Source: Macrosoma leucophasiata
Lineage: Eukaryota > Arthropoda > Insecta > Lepidoptera > Hedylidae
Direction of reading: 5' to 3'
Assembly: GCA_036365455.1 (NCBI GenBank)
Contig: JAWQUS010000010.1
Span: 19,144,501 to 19,208,500 of the forward strand
Length of the DNA stretch: 64,000 nucleotides
The position numbers and the translations under genes were made by a program. Shown piece by piece: positions 51,801-63,286 of this stretch. The notes beneath the pieces were generated by a model that was not told the origin of the DNA, did no database searches, and worked only from the letters and a program-made list of their open reading frames with translations. Within the stretch, counting starts at the first letter, position 1. Every line of letters begins with the position of its first letter.

Positions 51801-52239
51801 ATACGCCCTAACAGCATCCTCAGGACCCACGGCTGCAGCTGCACTTACTACTGGTTTTGCTGGAATATTTTTATTGCGATCCAATCTTCTTCCGTATTCT
51901 CAAATTGGCTCGTTCCTTGCGTTGATCATGTCCGTGAGTTGGATTTACGCTACGTTTTTTCTATGCTCATTACTTCATGTATTTGGTAGGAATTCTTCTA
52001 AAGAACAGCCAATAGAAGAAAGAAAATCGGTATCCCGTGTTAGCTCTATTTGTTCTGGAGTACCTAATTTGGAAAGCCACGAACTTGAGCATTTAGCTGA
52101 TAGCAATCGCACCAATATCACTCATTCGCATAGTCCTTCCAGCGTTAGTGCTACAACTGTCGTTTTGCATGACGAATATGAGACTTCAATAAAAAAAAAA
52201 GAACATAAATCAAGTATAGACCTATCTAATGATGACTGA
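48892..52239 (+). CDS. disp: Dispatched-like RND/patched-family transporter, single exon
   Basis: 1,115 residues. Dispatched releases lipid-modified Hedgehog from producing cells, using a patched-like fold with a sterol-sensing domain. Evidence: N-terminal TM (about 8-30) then LPSFSDPLLGFETRGTTLAH, a Dispatched hallmark; a basic linker (about 105-125); a Cys-rich loop; sterol-sensing TM2-TM6 with GIGADDAFLY, whose paired aspartates are residues 460-461; a second loop with RWIWGVKAIDNGNHMDPSS; TM8-TM12 with SAGLAVDFSLHYALS, aspartate 949 being the matching intramembrane acid. The C-terminal tail is Ser rich. The ATG at 48892 is chosen because hydrophobic TM1 follows directly; another ATG at 48864 is out of frame. 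Length fits the family. No intron is visible, which is odd for such a large gene. A patched-domain paralogue is the main alternative. Confidence 0.85.
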   Translation: MLSAYARFIVRHSYLVLFAVSVISTILTVIPLVCHELPSFSDPLLGFETRGTTLAHRFIAWENLIDETRPSRRLAVNPKEIEDQLRMNRTFHSKLRQDKSRSGRPRNGKKERNRKKKLNNNSTGFARTRYRSPDTNVSIGHIHWSFGRNVSFEDENVVFLRDHTRKQWVSLKKLQNTDRVLHFNYASGICGAPVPDYAHLVVTTIDNTSMLTFENIERVCKLQSVLVDIGSHEYYEVCQRQAQAEDICCPIWSVPNYIALISEKNTCGNLTRDDVSRAVSILKKCSGYFHNFTLMSSCELDRCKVPKYCSQYDAVYNLLFYMINSKAFAPPDFSEAFVKDVMIFLPLPSSSTVLPYYKKLQSSNLSYDTLIIPAIDFGLKNALFDLWIIQDTWLIGLGGLFVFICVWLYTKSLSLTLLLFTAISYSLGVAYFLYVYVFNLEFFPFMNLLVIVVVIGIGADDAFLYVKVWKMISKQLIRDNVVSHNNGLTDIKNVSSAGETILVQILEETLKHSVVTMFITTLTTAVAFFASYVSNIPAINCFSVFAGTSVFVNFLLMISWLPVSVFILDVKLCTSSGNMLGVLNKAINEIGEDIRIVLNRFIITCVTRLHLGFVIILGAIGIGSIVVVFYSPGLQLPDSRQFQLFQTAHPFEQYDIKYRDRFIFERFGKDGGPGNKMPLRWIWGVKAIDNGNHMDPSSTGRLIFDEDFSISNPKSQLWLLEFCAKIKAQPFYQQMLGPLLPNCFIESFKMFMSRRCIDNIDKINRSPCCETSRFPYKKEVFDYCIIKAIESLYQTPREIFMPGVAGPKFLRSANPPTVAAIVVEFESVVPYSMSYKAMNDFYVVVENWTQHEMATAPSGMKYGWFLSDLQFYDLQSTLASGTVMALLLSAGLGFLVLIPATFSFDVSICALVAMVFSSTVTIAILVLSNWKLNVLESVAISTSAGLAVDFSLHYALSYTNASGSKSNRVKYALTASSGPTAAAALTTGFAGIFLLRSNLLPYSQIGSFLALIMSVSWIYATFFLCSLLHVFGRNSSKEQPIEERKSVSRVSSICSGVPNLESHELEHLADSNRTNITHSHSPSSVSATTVVLHDEYETSIKKKEHKSSIDLSNDD

Positions 52240-53900
52240 ATGTTTGGTTTAAAGTTAATATATAGATCTGGTGCTGAATGCCCACTTTTTGAAGTATTAT
52301 TCGCAATATAACAGTATTAAATTGACAAGAATTATTATTGCTCCATGTTATTGTTTATTTTTTATTTTACAACTGCTCTTTTAATTATGTACTTACTTAC
52401 TTACTTACTTAATTAGTAATAATTTGTAAATATTTATCTTGTGAAATCAAGTTTTGATGTTGGTTACTGTGACAATAATTATCACATAAATATTTCACAC
52501 ACGACAATATAAGATCTAAACGAGCTTAGCTGTCTCAAAAATTACGTTGTTATTACTTTTCTTATTTAAGTTTTTGACTGCTTTGTAGTTATGTTAGCAG
52601 CGTAGTAATTTTTACAAAGTTTAATTGCTACTTAAATATGTCAATTCAATTAATAGTCAGGTTTGTCTTCGAGCGCTCGATAAAGCATATGTACCTTGTA
52701 CCTACTGCAAAAGTATTTTTACCCTACGAATCTCAAGATAAAAGTATCAAATACAGAATATATTGCAGTATTAAATTTAGCTCAAAGTAATATTTAGTTT
52801 ATTGCGTTAGCATCGTGTTACTTGTTTTAACAGCAGCTACCTACTGTACTCAACTGATGTAAGTATCTCGTGTTTAAAAATAGTAAAGTGATATTTATGT
52901 AGGTATATATAAATGTATTATTAAACACTCTCAATCGTTGTATTTTCCTGTAATAGGTACATTTATGTGATACCTACCTATTATTTTATTTTTCTCGAAT
53001 ATACACAGAAAAGCGACCTAATTTTGAGTATGTTAGCATAACTATTGGCAAATGGAGTTGGAATATTATGTTTAATATGTCTACTTACTATTTATATATA
53101 CACATATTATTATATACTACTCATTACAAATAACCCCATTGCAATTGGTGCCATGCCACTACACAAATTATTTGTAAGTAAACTCTATGTTAAGATAATT
53201 ACGATGTGTCATTGTCAATGTATTTTGTTTGCATTTAAAACATGTTTTGTATTAATTATGTTGTGGATTAAATGTTTGTAGGTGACGAACTTGTTCCTTA
53301 GGTAATAAGAAATGTATGTACTTATGTCTAAGTATAAAAGTGTAAAAGATGTTAATTTTTATAAGAAGAAATATTGTTTTCTTTCTCCTTTCTCAGTCTA
53401 CACAACTACACACCTGTCCATCCGTGATGATCCCAAAAGGATCATGACTATAGATATATAGCCAGTTTAGAACGTTTTCAACCGCGAGGTTTATAGTTTT
53501 TTTTTCGTTGAAAACGCTTAACATTTTCTGTTTAATTACTTAATAATAAATATGTAAATAAATACGCTCACACTAGGTATAAACCTGTGTCGTGGGTGCC
53601 CTTGTACACTCACAACACATACACAAACACCCAGACCCGAAACAAATATCTATGCCATACAAATATTTGTCCCGGTGCGGGGATCAAAATCAAACGGTCG
53701 TTTCACACCGCTCGACTAACCGGGTCGTCATTGGTTGAAAAGTACCTATGATTTTCTAAGCGCAGCTTTCATTACTTTTCATGCCAGAGGTAACTAACCT
53801 ACCAAACTTGCCTAGCCTGAGGGATGAAGTGATATCTTTAATTTAATATTTATATAAAAAACGTATACCTACTTACGTCGGGTTAAGCTCTTTTTTTCGT
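52240..53900. other. intergenic stretch downstream of the Dispatched-like gene
   Basis: AT rich. Contains an ACTT microsatellite at about 52388-52412 and an antisense SINE at about 53570-53745. ATTAAA at 52317 could serve the Dispatched-like transcript. No coding signal. Confidence 0.4.
53570..53745 (-). mobile_element. tRNA-headed SINE E, copy 1
   Basis: AAATACGCTCACACTAGGTA, CAACACATACACAAACACCC and GGTGCGGGGATCAAAATCAA mirror the plus-strand copy at 56500-56710. Confidence 0.7.
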
Positions 53901-53914
53901 CGGTTGAAAATCTT

Positions 53915-54645
53915 TTATCACGAATGTTGAATGTGAACAAAACTAAAGTATTAGTATTTGAAAGAGATGAACAAAGAACAAATACAAGGGTAGTAGTAGA
54001 TGATGCCGTGTTAGAACAGTTTGATGAAATTGTATATCTTGGATGTGCTTTTAGCAAGGATGGTAGGTGCACCACTGACTTAGAAAGAAGAGTGCTTGCA
54101 GGGAATTGCGTGAATGGAGCGTTGGGTAAGCTGGAAGAATCGAAACATCTCAGCCAGCGGGCTCGACTAGCCGTACATAATGCTGTACCTACTTACTCCA
54201 ACGCTTTTATACAGAAGCGAGATCTGGGTATGCAGGAAAGAGCATGAAAGTAAGTTAAACGCGGTCGAGATGAGATCTGCGGTGTATCACTCACCGATAT
54301 AAAGAGGCTTTGTGTGAATGATAGTATTGGTGTAGAAATGAAAAAAGGCATGCTCCGATGGTTCGGGCCTAGAGAAAGAATGTCGAATGAGCGAATGACT
54401 AAACAGATATACAATGAGAATGTTAATGGTTGCAGAGGCCCAGGAAGATCAAGACTGACCTACCATGACCAAATAGGTCGAGTTCTGTCTGATGGTGGGG
54501 TCAAAAGTCTTAGGAATCGGCGTGTATGTATGAAGAGAATGATGAAGGTAGACGAGGCACGAGAGGTATGTCAGGACCGGGATATCTGGCGCTCTACACT
54601 CACTGCCTACCCCGTTAGGGACCTGGCGTGAACATACATATATAA
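53915..54645 (+). mobile_element. LINE 3' fragment, copy 3, frame-broken
   Basis: Closely matches the last 760 bases of 45072-46699. Two open pieces (53924-54247 and 54314-54631) are separated by small deletions near 54200-54300. Ends CTGGCGTGAACATACATATA. Older than the copy at 45 kb. Confidence 0.9.
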
Positions 54646-54659
54646 GTTGCCTATGTTCT

Positions 54660-54742
54660 TGCTCAAAGTCCGCTCTATCTCTATACGTGAAAAGGTAACA
54701 GACAGACAGAGTTACTTTCGCATTTATAATATTAGTAGGGAT
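54660..54742 (-). mobile_element. LINE tail F fragment, antisense
   Basis: GTAACAGACAGACAGAGTTA and TTCGCATTTATAATATTAGT are the reverse of the tail at 56739-56940. Confidence 0.75.
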
Positions 54743-55129
54743 TTACACTTATGTTATGTTCATAGTTCATAGTAACCAACCAGTACACAGTATGTATTAT
54801 AGGTAGTACTCTGTGCAACCAACACCAAGAAAACATGAACAGACACATGCGTAATAATGATAACACAAACAATATAGGTATACGCTCACGATCACTCACG
54901 ATTTTGTTATGGTAATCAAGCAGGAGACGAATGGTTAAAAAATGTTAAACTCAAGCAGTTACGCTTACGTTCATATCCATATAACCATAAACTAATATTC
55001 CCAAACGCGAATCATAATATCAGAAAGATCCGGAATAGGTATGAGAAAAATTAAAAACATTGATGTATATATCTCAATGATTAAAAAGCACTTGCGCAAA
55101 CATTGAGATACCTTAGAAATTAAAAAAAA

Positions 55130-55245
55130 AAACGGAAAGAAAAATTTCTTTTGACTTCGGGCAGAAATCGAACCTGCGACCTCAGGATAACCAGTCCAGT
55201 CATTTCTAAAGTTTACTCGCATGTGTTATTGCGAAAAATAAATAG
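55130..55245 (-). mobile_element. tRNA-headed SINE related to the 15671 array
   Basis: The minus strand has GAGGTCGCAGGTTCGATTTC and CTGCCCGAAGTCAAAAG, matching the T arm and acceptor of the array heads. ACTCGCATGTGTTATTGCG lies beside it. Confidence 0.7.
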
Positions 55246-55287
55246 TACAATTGAGATACCTACTGCGAAATTTAATTTTTAAATAAT

Positions 55288-55351
55288 GTCCTATTCGCGT
55301 AATGTCCAATTCTCGTAATGTCCAATTTGCATAATGACCAATTCGTATAAT
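55288..55351. repeat. 16-bp minisatellite, four copies
   Basis: GTCCTATTCGCGTAAT, GTCCAATTCTCGTAAT, GTCCAATTTGCATAAT, GACCAATTCGTATAAT in a row, followed by a partial fifth. Confidence 0.9.
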
Positions 55352-55794
55352 GGCCGAAATTCTGACGATTTGCATGCGAGACAAGCTCGTGGCAGACGTG
55401 GCGGGAGCCCTAAGGGTTCGGCCCTTTACGGATAATATATTTGGTGGAGGTACTGAACAGGGTGCAAGGTATCTCCTATATCTCAATCTGACGCGCTAGA
55501 ATAAATTCAAAAATCCCCTGTAGGGCGAAATAAAAGGACTTTTAAGATTTATGAAATAAAGAATTTGAAAATTTATGAAAATTGGCTGCAAAGAACTTGA
55601 ATCCATGTTCGCAAAACAAATAAAAAAGAAGAGCTGTCAAATCTGTCAATCTGTCAATTCACTTGTGAAATGTTTGTGTACGTAGGTGTCATACTCTAAT
55701 GAAGGTGATTCATTCAAATAGCACAAAATAATTAAATTTATTGCGTTACTATCATCATCTACAGTTCTAAAACGCGGAAGTGGTTTTTACCAAG

Positions 55795-58700
55795 ATGTTT
55801 TCGACAAATCCAAACTATACAAAGCTCAAAACACATCTCAGACTGTCTATAAACCGTCTGAAGTTACTCGAGAAGAAAAAAACAGAGCTAGCACAGAAGG
55901 CTCGTAAAGAAATAGCTGAATATATTGCTGCTGGGAAGAGTGAGCGAGCTAAGATTAGGGTAGAACATATTATAAGGTATGTTTTTCTGTTCCAAGTACA
56001 TTTCAGTTGGATAAACACAATCTATTTGGAATAGTACAATAAACTTGTCTTCTGTGTTAAATATTCCTTGTAGCATTGAATCATTGAACATCTAGGTATG
56101 ATATTTGATGTTCAAACACAGTATAGAGTATAGAAACCTTTTGCCTGCATGATTTTTAAATAAAATAACATCAATACTGAAAGTAAAGCATCATAATTTG
56201 TTATATTTAGAGAAGACTACATGGTAGAAGCAATGGAGATATTGGAAATGTATTGTGATTTAGTGCTGGCGCGGTTTGGTTTGGTGACACAGATGAAGGA
56301 ACTTGATGAGGGACTTGCTGAGGCAATTTCCACACTTATTTGGGTGGCACCTCGCATGCATACTGATGTACAGGTAATATTAACAGAACAGGTTTGCTGT
56401 GCTTTATGTCATTAACTAGCTGTTCTCCATGACTTTGTTTGTATTATCTCAGTTAAAAGTAAAAGTTATAGATTTCAAAGAATTATAGGTGTCATTGATG
56501 AGCCAGTTGGCCCAATGGTGTGTGACAACAGTTTGAAATGAGGCTCATGAGTTCGATCCCTGTACCAGGACAAATATTTGTATGGTCTACAGATATTTGT
56601 CTCGGGTCTGGGTGTTTGTGTATGTGTTGTGTGTGAACAATGGCACCCATGATATAGGTTTACACCTAGTATGGGGCTGTGAGTGTAAGCGTATTTATTT
56701 TATTTATTTACTGATTGAGCAATTTGATTTAACTTATTCCTACTAATATTATAAATGCGAAAGTAACTCTGTCTGTCTGTCTGTTACCTTTTCACATCCA
56801 AATGACTGAATCAATTTTAATGAAATTTGGTACAGAGATAGAGCTGACTTTGAGAAAGAACATAGGCTACTTAGTTATTTCTGAAACGACATCCACGCAG
56901 CCGAAACCGCAGGCAACAGCTAGTTATTTATAAAATAAATTTAATTCTCAAAATTTATAATTACATCATTTTTTGAATACCAATTTATTCATTTAAATAC
57001 TTCATACTTTAGAAATAATTATTTCATTTTATTCTCAATATTTTATTTCAGGAGCTCAAAGTGATATCAGACTTGCTCACAGCAAAATATGGTAAAATTT
57101 ATGCAGACGCATGCAGAAATGAAAATGTAAACACAATCAGTGAAAAGTTAAAACATAAGCTGTCTATTCAGAGCCCACCAAAAATTCTTGTAGAGCGATA
57201 TCTTATTGAGATTGCCAAGAACTACAATGTTGAATATACTCCTGATGAACAAGTAATGCGGGAAGAGGAAGGTAAATATTGTTTTGATGTGTATAATTTC
57301 CTACTGTATTTAGCAATATTGTTTGCTAAATAAATAAAGTATGCTATTCAATTTTGTCACTCATTATAGATGTTTAATGAAACTCTGTTAATAGGTCGAG
57401 ATGCAATGCTGATAGATATAAATGGCCCTCCAATGCCCCCTGGATTCATTGGCTTTCCTCCACAGCCACCAATGCCACAGATGCCTAACTTACCACCTCC
57501 ATCTGTGCAACCATTCAACTACCCAACTGTAAGTATTGAATTCTATATTCATACATTTTTGATTACTACTAGAACTATCTATTATGTTCTATTGATTATT
57601 ACTAACTATTATTTTCTATTACTAGAGACTCTGCGTTCTATCCCCGAGTATGTCTGTCACAGATAAAGCTGTATTATTCTTTATAACTGATGCTAACAGG
57701 AATTACCATATTCTGGTAGATTCCCAGTACCACCCATGGAGTTGGGTAATATAATGTCAGTAGGATTAACACCTGTTACACTGGCCAAAGCATAATATAT
57801 TTTAGGCACTAACAATACTTAATGACCGTGACTTATGCCCTTTAGCAACCATCGGGTGGTAAAGCTGGAGGGTTCATAGCGACGCCACCTGCTAACTACG
57901 GTGGACCCAGTCGCCCTATGAACTACGATGTACCACCGGGTGTTGATTCTAAGCACCTGAGCAACAGTTTCTTACAGGTATGATTTTTACACATATCTTG
58001 TTGTGATTTTGTGGTTTGATCAGTTTTTTTAATCATTTGAGTAATGTTTTTTATATTTTGGTTTGTGCATTTACTATTTAGTTGTCTTTGATGTTATGCA
58101 AGTGTTTAGTTTTCACAACATTCACACGATTTTGAATTGTATAATGCCTAAATGCTGAACGACACTCAATTTAACAAACACTAAGGCATTTTATCTTCAC
58201 AATTAAAACTCGTTAAGTCGACAGACTCGACAGCTTTTATTATTCTATAGTGATGTTCAATATTATTACACTTTTATTATTCAATTTTATTCTACACAAT
58301 GCTTCACAAATAACTTACAATAATCATAATATGTTCATTAACCCGTTAAGTCATGAGAAAAATATGACACTTGATTTGAATTGTGTCTCCGCCAATATTA
58401 GCCTCCTGATCCATGAGAGAATCAAGTAATTTGTCATAAATATATTTTCTGAACTTTAAATGTGATGAGAATGTTGGCTTTAAATTTTGTTTAACTCGTT
58501 ATTACTCGTAAAATCAAAATAAGTATTTTCATTTTAATAACGTAGGTAGGTATACCTACATACTTAGGATATGGCCATAGCTGATTATATGTTTTGTGAT
58601 TAAATGCATGCTTTTGATATGTTGCATGCCTTTAACCGACATTTTGCAGGATGTTATTTAATTTTGCAGGAGGAAATGAACAACCTACCGCCTGCTTATG

Positions 58701-60521
58701 ACAGCATAGATCATGATTCGGTAATTTTTCTTTATTATAAATTTTTGTCATATTTAATGTGCCAATGTTTATATCATGTGAATGTTTATGTTGTACAATA
58801 ACAAAAACATTTCTCATTATTTGCTTTATTTAACAATTTCGTATTTTTCAAACAATAAGTAACACATCTTTTTAAAACATAAATAAATTGGTCCTTTTTG
58901 GCTGTTCTCAAAATATACTAATTATTACTCCACAACATGTCACAATTTTCTATTTCTCTTCTTTTTGTAAATTTTGTATATTCATATATTATGTAGATTT
59001 TATTGGGCATACGTTTATTATTATTTTAATTAATTTACATAGATATGTTAACATTAACTTTCTAATCACTATTGCTTATTAAATTATGCCATGCAGTAAG
59101 TAATAATTTTATGACTTGTTACGAACTTACATTTTATTTAGTTTTATCTTAGTTATATTCTCAATTATAATTTTTATAATTTATAAATTGATAGAAATAT
59201 TTTATATCAATTGTTGTTCGCTTTAATTTGTTTTGTTTGTTTTTGACTTATCTTAAGTGGTGCTTGTCACTCTAAATGAATAAACAAACTTATGATTCTG
59301 ATTCATTTTTAACTGAAATCTTATTACTGTACTAAATTGTCGCGTTTTACTGGTGGTAGAGCTCCAGTGACGGAGCTCGCGGGCGTAGGCACCACCGCAT
59401 TACCTGATTTACTTGCCGCTAAATGGTTGTGTTCAGCACTATCGTGTTCCGGTCAGGTGGTAATGTACGGCCCTGTAATTTCCGGCACAGAGGCATAACA
59501 CCTTAGGCCTCAGGAGTGGTAACGCATTTGCAATTTGACCTTGGTCTTTGTGAGGGTGTCTATAGGCTGCAGTCATCACTTAACATCAATGTGAACTGCA
59601 TGCTTGTTTGCCACTTCAATTACATAAAAAAAAAAATGTTTTTATACGTATTGCGTAAAATAAATAGGTCTAAAAATAAAATAAATTAAAAACTACGTGT
59701 GAGAATAAAAATTGTCTAGTAGTAGCTGGCCGCTGGCCACATGGTTCCGAACAATCGAGAGGTTTCCTATACTACCTTAAATACCACAGACTTCTTACAG
59801 GTTTTCCTTTCCTGTAATGTATGTAGGCAAAGCAGTTATTGCCGTGGTTTTCATCAGCATACATAACCAACCTGTCTACATTAGACAATCAGGTTGGTTA
59901 TGTGTAGCCTCCTCCACCTTGTGGCTAAATGGCTAATGGTTCACCGCTGTCATATGCCGGTCAGGTATACGTCCCTGTAATTTCCGGCACAGAGGCACAA
60001 CAACTTAGACATCGAAAGTGGCAACGCATCTACATTGAAATCTCTGAATTTTATGTAGATGTCTATAGGCTCATTGAAATTAAACTTTTTCGGATTTATC
60101 TCGCGTATACTAAAACGATTTTTAAAATCAACCTGATGTTAGAACAGATCATGTCTATAGGCTATATAGCCTAGTCATATTATCACTTACCATCAATATG
60201 AACTATGTGCTTGTTCGCCACTTCATGACAAAAAAAGTTAATTTATGAATTCTCTTCCAGCCATCTCACATGCCGACTGTCCCCGCGCCCGCCTCCGCGC
60301 CTGCCCCGATGCATCCGACCCCGCAGCCGCGCTCCCGAGTACCGCCCGGTAACCTCTTCCCAGAGCTGCCCGAACTACCCAACGTACCCTCCGACTTAGT
60401 CCTCCCATCGGTACCACACAGCAACAATTCCAACACCAACGAGCAAGACGCCAGCGCTCCCGATGAAATTGACTTTGACGATCTGAATAGACGCTTTGAA
60501 GAGTTGAAGAAGAAGAAGTAA
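55795..60521 (+). CDS. IST1: IST1, ESCRT-III regulator (exons 55795-55976, 56211-56373, 57052-57271, 57395-57528, 57846-57977, 58670-58720, 60261-60521)
   Basis: 380 residues over seven phase-consistent exons (1,143 bases). IST1 binds CHMP1 and VPS4 and regulates ESCRT-III in endosomal sorting, tubule scission and abscission. The N-terminal CHMP-like core is strongly conserved: LRLSINRLKLLEKKKTELAQ, KARKEIAEYIAAGKSERAKI, RVEHIIREDY, MEILEMYCDLVLARFGL, STLIWVAPR, then SPPKILVERYLIEIAKNYNV. The middle is Pro/Gly rich (exons 57395-58720). The C terminus has LPELPNVP and ends IDFDDLNRRFEELKKKK, the MIT-interacting motif that recruits VPS4 and spastin. The start ATG 55795 gives MFSTNPNYTKLKTHLRLS, a normal N terminus. 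Poly(A) signal AATAAA at 60655-60660. Confidence 0.96.
56500..56710 (+). mobile_element. tRNA-headed SINE E, copy 2
   Basis: GAGCCAGTTGGCCCAATGGT (A-box like), GAGTTCGATCCCTG (B-box like), then TCTGGGTGTTTGTGTATGTG and a TTTATT-rich tail; in IST1 intron 2. Confidence 0.75.
56739..56940 (+). mobile_element. LINE tail F, RTE-like
   Basis: CCTACTAATATTATAAATGC, CTCTGTCTGTCTGTCTGTTA, AATTTGGTACAGAGATAGAG, and the end GCAGGCAACAGCTAGTTA, a very common tail type in moth and butterfly genomes. No coding part remains. Confidence 0.8.
57700..57795 (+). other. IST1: possible alternative terminal exon of IST1
   Basis: An AG acceptor at 57698-57699 is followed by an open frame, in phase with the preceding exon, reading ELPYSGRFPVPPMELGNIMS and stopping at 57793-57795. 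The Pro-rich style suits IST1. Use of it would remove the C-terminal MIT-interacting motif. No AATAAA close by; inference only. Confidence 0.3.
59345..59634 (+). repeat. repeat A copy, full length (reference copy)
   Basis: TACTGGTGGTAGAGCTCCAG, ACGGAGCTCGCGGGCGTAGG, GTAATTTCCGGCACAGAGGC, GGTGTCTATAGGCTGCAGTC, TGCTTGTTTGCCACTTCAAT, then TACATA and an A run. No internal coding sequence and no clear tRNA head; SINE-like by size and tail. Confidence 0.9.
59930..60235 (+). repeat. repeat A copy, diverged
   Basis: CCTGTAATTTCCGGCACAGA, GTAGATGTCTATAGGC, ATGTGCTTGTTCGCCACTTC with internal insertions; ends 25 bases before the final IST1 acceptor. Confidence 0.75.
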
Positions 60522-60654
60522 AACTTAAGATAACTCTTTGTGTAAGGGCTCAAATTCTTCAAACACGGAAATGTAAAATTAAACTGGGTGTGGTGAATCA
60601 TGGGACATATTACATAGAGGACGATAATTTTATTCTGAATCATATGTTTATTTA

Positions 60655-60903
60655 AATAAAGATCAATTGCTGTTCGGTAGTCTCGCTAAAACTCGAGAAC
60701 GGGTGGACCAATTTGGCTAATTTTGGTTTTGAATGATTTTTGGAAGAACAGGGAAGGTTTAAAAGGTAAGAAAATATGAAGATATTGAAGGGAAATAGTA
60801 AAACCCACAATTTCATTTTCCCATACAAATAGTCCGTATATATCAAACCTTTGGCACATTATTTCATTCTGAGGCAATACGATGTTTGCCGGGTCAGCTA
60901 GTT
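60655..60903 (-). mobile_element. LINE-type 3' tail repeat C, copy 2
   Basis: Reverse of 20861-21120, ending CGATGTTTGCCGGGTCAGCT. It starts at the IST1 poly(A) hexamer. Confidence 0.75.
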
Positions 60904-61196
60904 TAAAATATAAAACAGTTAGAATACATAAATATGTACTTATAAATAACATAGAAATACTTAATTGCTCGTTAAGTCGCATGACTTTTTTTAACCAGTC
61001 GAGCAGAGTAAAGATAATTTTTCTGTAGGCAATAATACTCATACCATAAGAATCCGCATACCGATAATATGTTATAAAGTACACGAATGGGATAATCTTT
61101 ATAATTTTGAGAGAAAATTCGGTTAAAAATGAAGTGAGTAAATATAATTGTTACATATTTTCGATCGCGTATTGAGCATTCTGTATTAATTATTTG

Positions 61197-61499
61197 TACT
61201 GGTGGTAGAGCTCCAGTGACGGAGCTCGCGGGCGTAGGCACCACCGCATTACCTAATATACTTGCCGCTAAATGGTAGTGTTCAACACTATCGTGTTCCG
61301 GTCAGGTGGTAATGTACGGCCCTGTAATTTCCGGCACAGAGGCATAAGACCTTAGGCCTCAGGAGTGGTAACGCATCTGCATTTTGACCTTGGTCTTTGT
61401 GTGGGTGTCTATAGGCTGCAGTCATCACTTAACATCAATGTGAACTGCATGCTTGTTTACCACTTCCATTACATAAAAAAAAAAAAAAAAAAAAAAAAT
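61197..61499 (+). repeat. repeat A copy, full length, long A tail
   Basis: TACTGGTGGTAGAGCTCCAG to CATTACATAAAA with an A run of more than 20; looks the youngest copy in the window. Confidence 0.9.
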
Positions 61500-62880
61500 A
61501 TATATCACATGATTCACTAGCCACCTTGTATAAAGTCGCCATTATAAGATTATTTTTAGTTGTTCTGTTCAGGGTACGCAAAAAGGGATGGTGTCTCTTA
61601 CAAACAAAAATATCTACTGTGTATAATAACCGTGTATTATTTTTTGTTAAAAATGAGGCTCTTTGTGAAGTCAATATGTAGAGAAACTGTATTTCAGTTT
61701 CAACAGAAATTGTTAAATTCCAAAATGCACCCACTTACCAAAGGTGTTATTCTTCGTAGATTAAGGTTTGATTTAATATATTTTTTAATGATTATGTTTA
61801 TTGTTACTCATTTATAGTTCTTGCTATTTAAGAGTACTTACATGTACGATGTGTCAGTGTGCGTGTCTTACGAAGCGACCAGTCACGCGCTGTTCCCGCC
61901 TGCACACACACACTTACCCTATTGCCTATATAAGACACTAACTAAGCGTCGACAGCGCTCGTTTTTACAATTTTTACCTAAATTATCATCTCGCTTGTTG
62001 ATAGATCTTGTACGTCAGCTATTGTGAATAGTGAAATCAAATATTTTTAAAAGTTGGAGTTAAATAATATAGATTATTTTTAGTTAAATAATTTTATTGA
62101 CATCGCTGTTAACCATTTATGAACACGAATCTGTAAAATATGTATGAAGCTGTATGTAATTTTGTATCATATAATTATTGCGATCTGTTTAATTGTAAAC
62201 ATTGTATTGAATAAAATATATTTATATAACATTGGTTTATTAATAATTACCTAAATCATGTTGTAATTAAAAAATAAATAACCTGAATAATTACATAAAA
62301 GTTCTGCAAAAGGTACGTTCTTCTGTTCTTTTATATGCCAATACGAGACCATTTTCAATAATCCGTAAATTCTAGACCCACTCAATTTTTGAAATTTTCA
62401 ACTGGGCTGCATAGTTTACTATCAAATACAGAGTATGAAAATATAAAAAACCTATCGTTAACAACAAATTCTTACACTATTTCCACTCAAAAATAAATAG
62501 GGATACAATTTAAAACAAAAAGATGTCAAGGTAAACAGTGTTTTAAGTGATATTATGGTTTTAAACAATTTTTTTCTTTTGTGTAAGAGAGTTTATTTTT
62601 CCTTACGAACGGTTATTCTAGCAAACTATGCATAAAACCTAGATTACCCTATAGTTAATATATAACTAGTTCTGTATTTCAATATCGTTTACATTTACAG
62701 GCATGTTGATGTAGGTGCCTACAATAAGCGCATGGTAAATTACAAAATGTAAACAAACAGCCTTATTTAGTATGAAGTCTGGCGCACGCTGAGTGTGAAT
62801 ACGGTTAGAAAGTGCGGCAGCGGTAGCGAATGTATGTACTTTCTTTTTTTACATAACCAACTTTATACATAGACATTGAC
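61500..62880. other. AT-rich stretch without a clear gene
   Basis: Several open stretches below 90 codons resemble nothing I know. CCTATATAAGACACTAACTA at 61927-61946 looks like a TATA box region and could serve the gene entering at 63812, but this is weak. Confidence 0.3.
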
Positions 62881-62882
62881 CC

Positions 62883-63022
62883 CCTTATTCATAAACGTAT
62901 TTTAGCTAAAGTGTTGCTAATCTCTCCTTTGTCTTTTTCTATCCTGCACATTTGACAGTGCGAGTGACAAAGACAAAGCATTCTATAGCTAAAACGTATC
63001 TAATGTACGTTTGTGAATAAGG
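62883..63022. mobile_element. palindromic MITE copy (CTTATTCATAAACG family)
   Basis: CCTTATTCATAAACGTATTT at the left; GTACGTTTGTGAATAAGG at the right; the middle includes GTGACAAAGACAAAGC, also seen inverted at 9888-10022. Confidence 0.8.
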
Positions 63023-63286
63023 AAGTCAGAATATATTTAGCGATACTTTTATAGTGGTTTTGGCTTTCATCCTGGTATTTGAACAAATTTTCCTCAAACC
63101 CTACGAAAATCTTATTTGCCGCCATAATAACATCAAAAATGTGTCGCAGAATAAAACTTGACTGCGTTTAAACAATAATCGAATTTTTGAAAAAAAATGT
63201 GCACGTGCATTTATTTCTATGATAACTTTATGAGATTTCATATAGATCATGAAAATATTGGACCTACATAAATCGATGGTCCCAGT

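Larger units (their letters stand above)
58721..60260 (+). other. IST1: last IST1 intron, with two repeat A copies
   Basis: Between the donor GTAATT at 58721 and the acceptor at 60259-60260 there are repeat A copies at 59345-59634 and 59930-60235 and a short local inverted repeat of GGTTGGTTATG at about 59865-59902. No coding signal. Confidence 0.7.

Noticed and set aside
57700..57745. 46-base internal IST1 exon ending at a GTAATA donor
   Set aside because: Its length would break the frame into the next exon; only a terminal use is possible.
61560..62027. Open frames of 85 and 68 codons after IST1
   Set aside because: No recognisable domain, hydrophobic AT-driven composition and no splice support.
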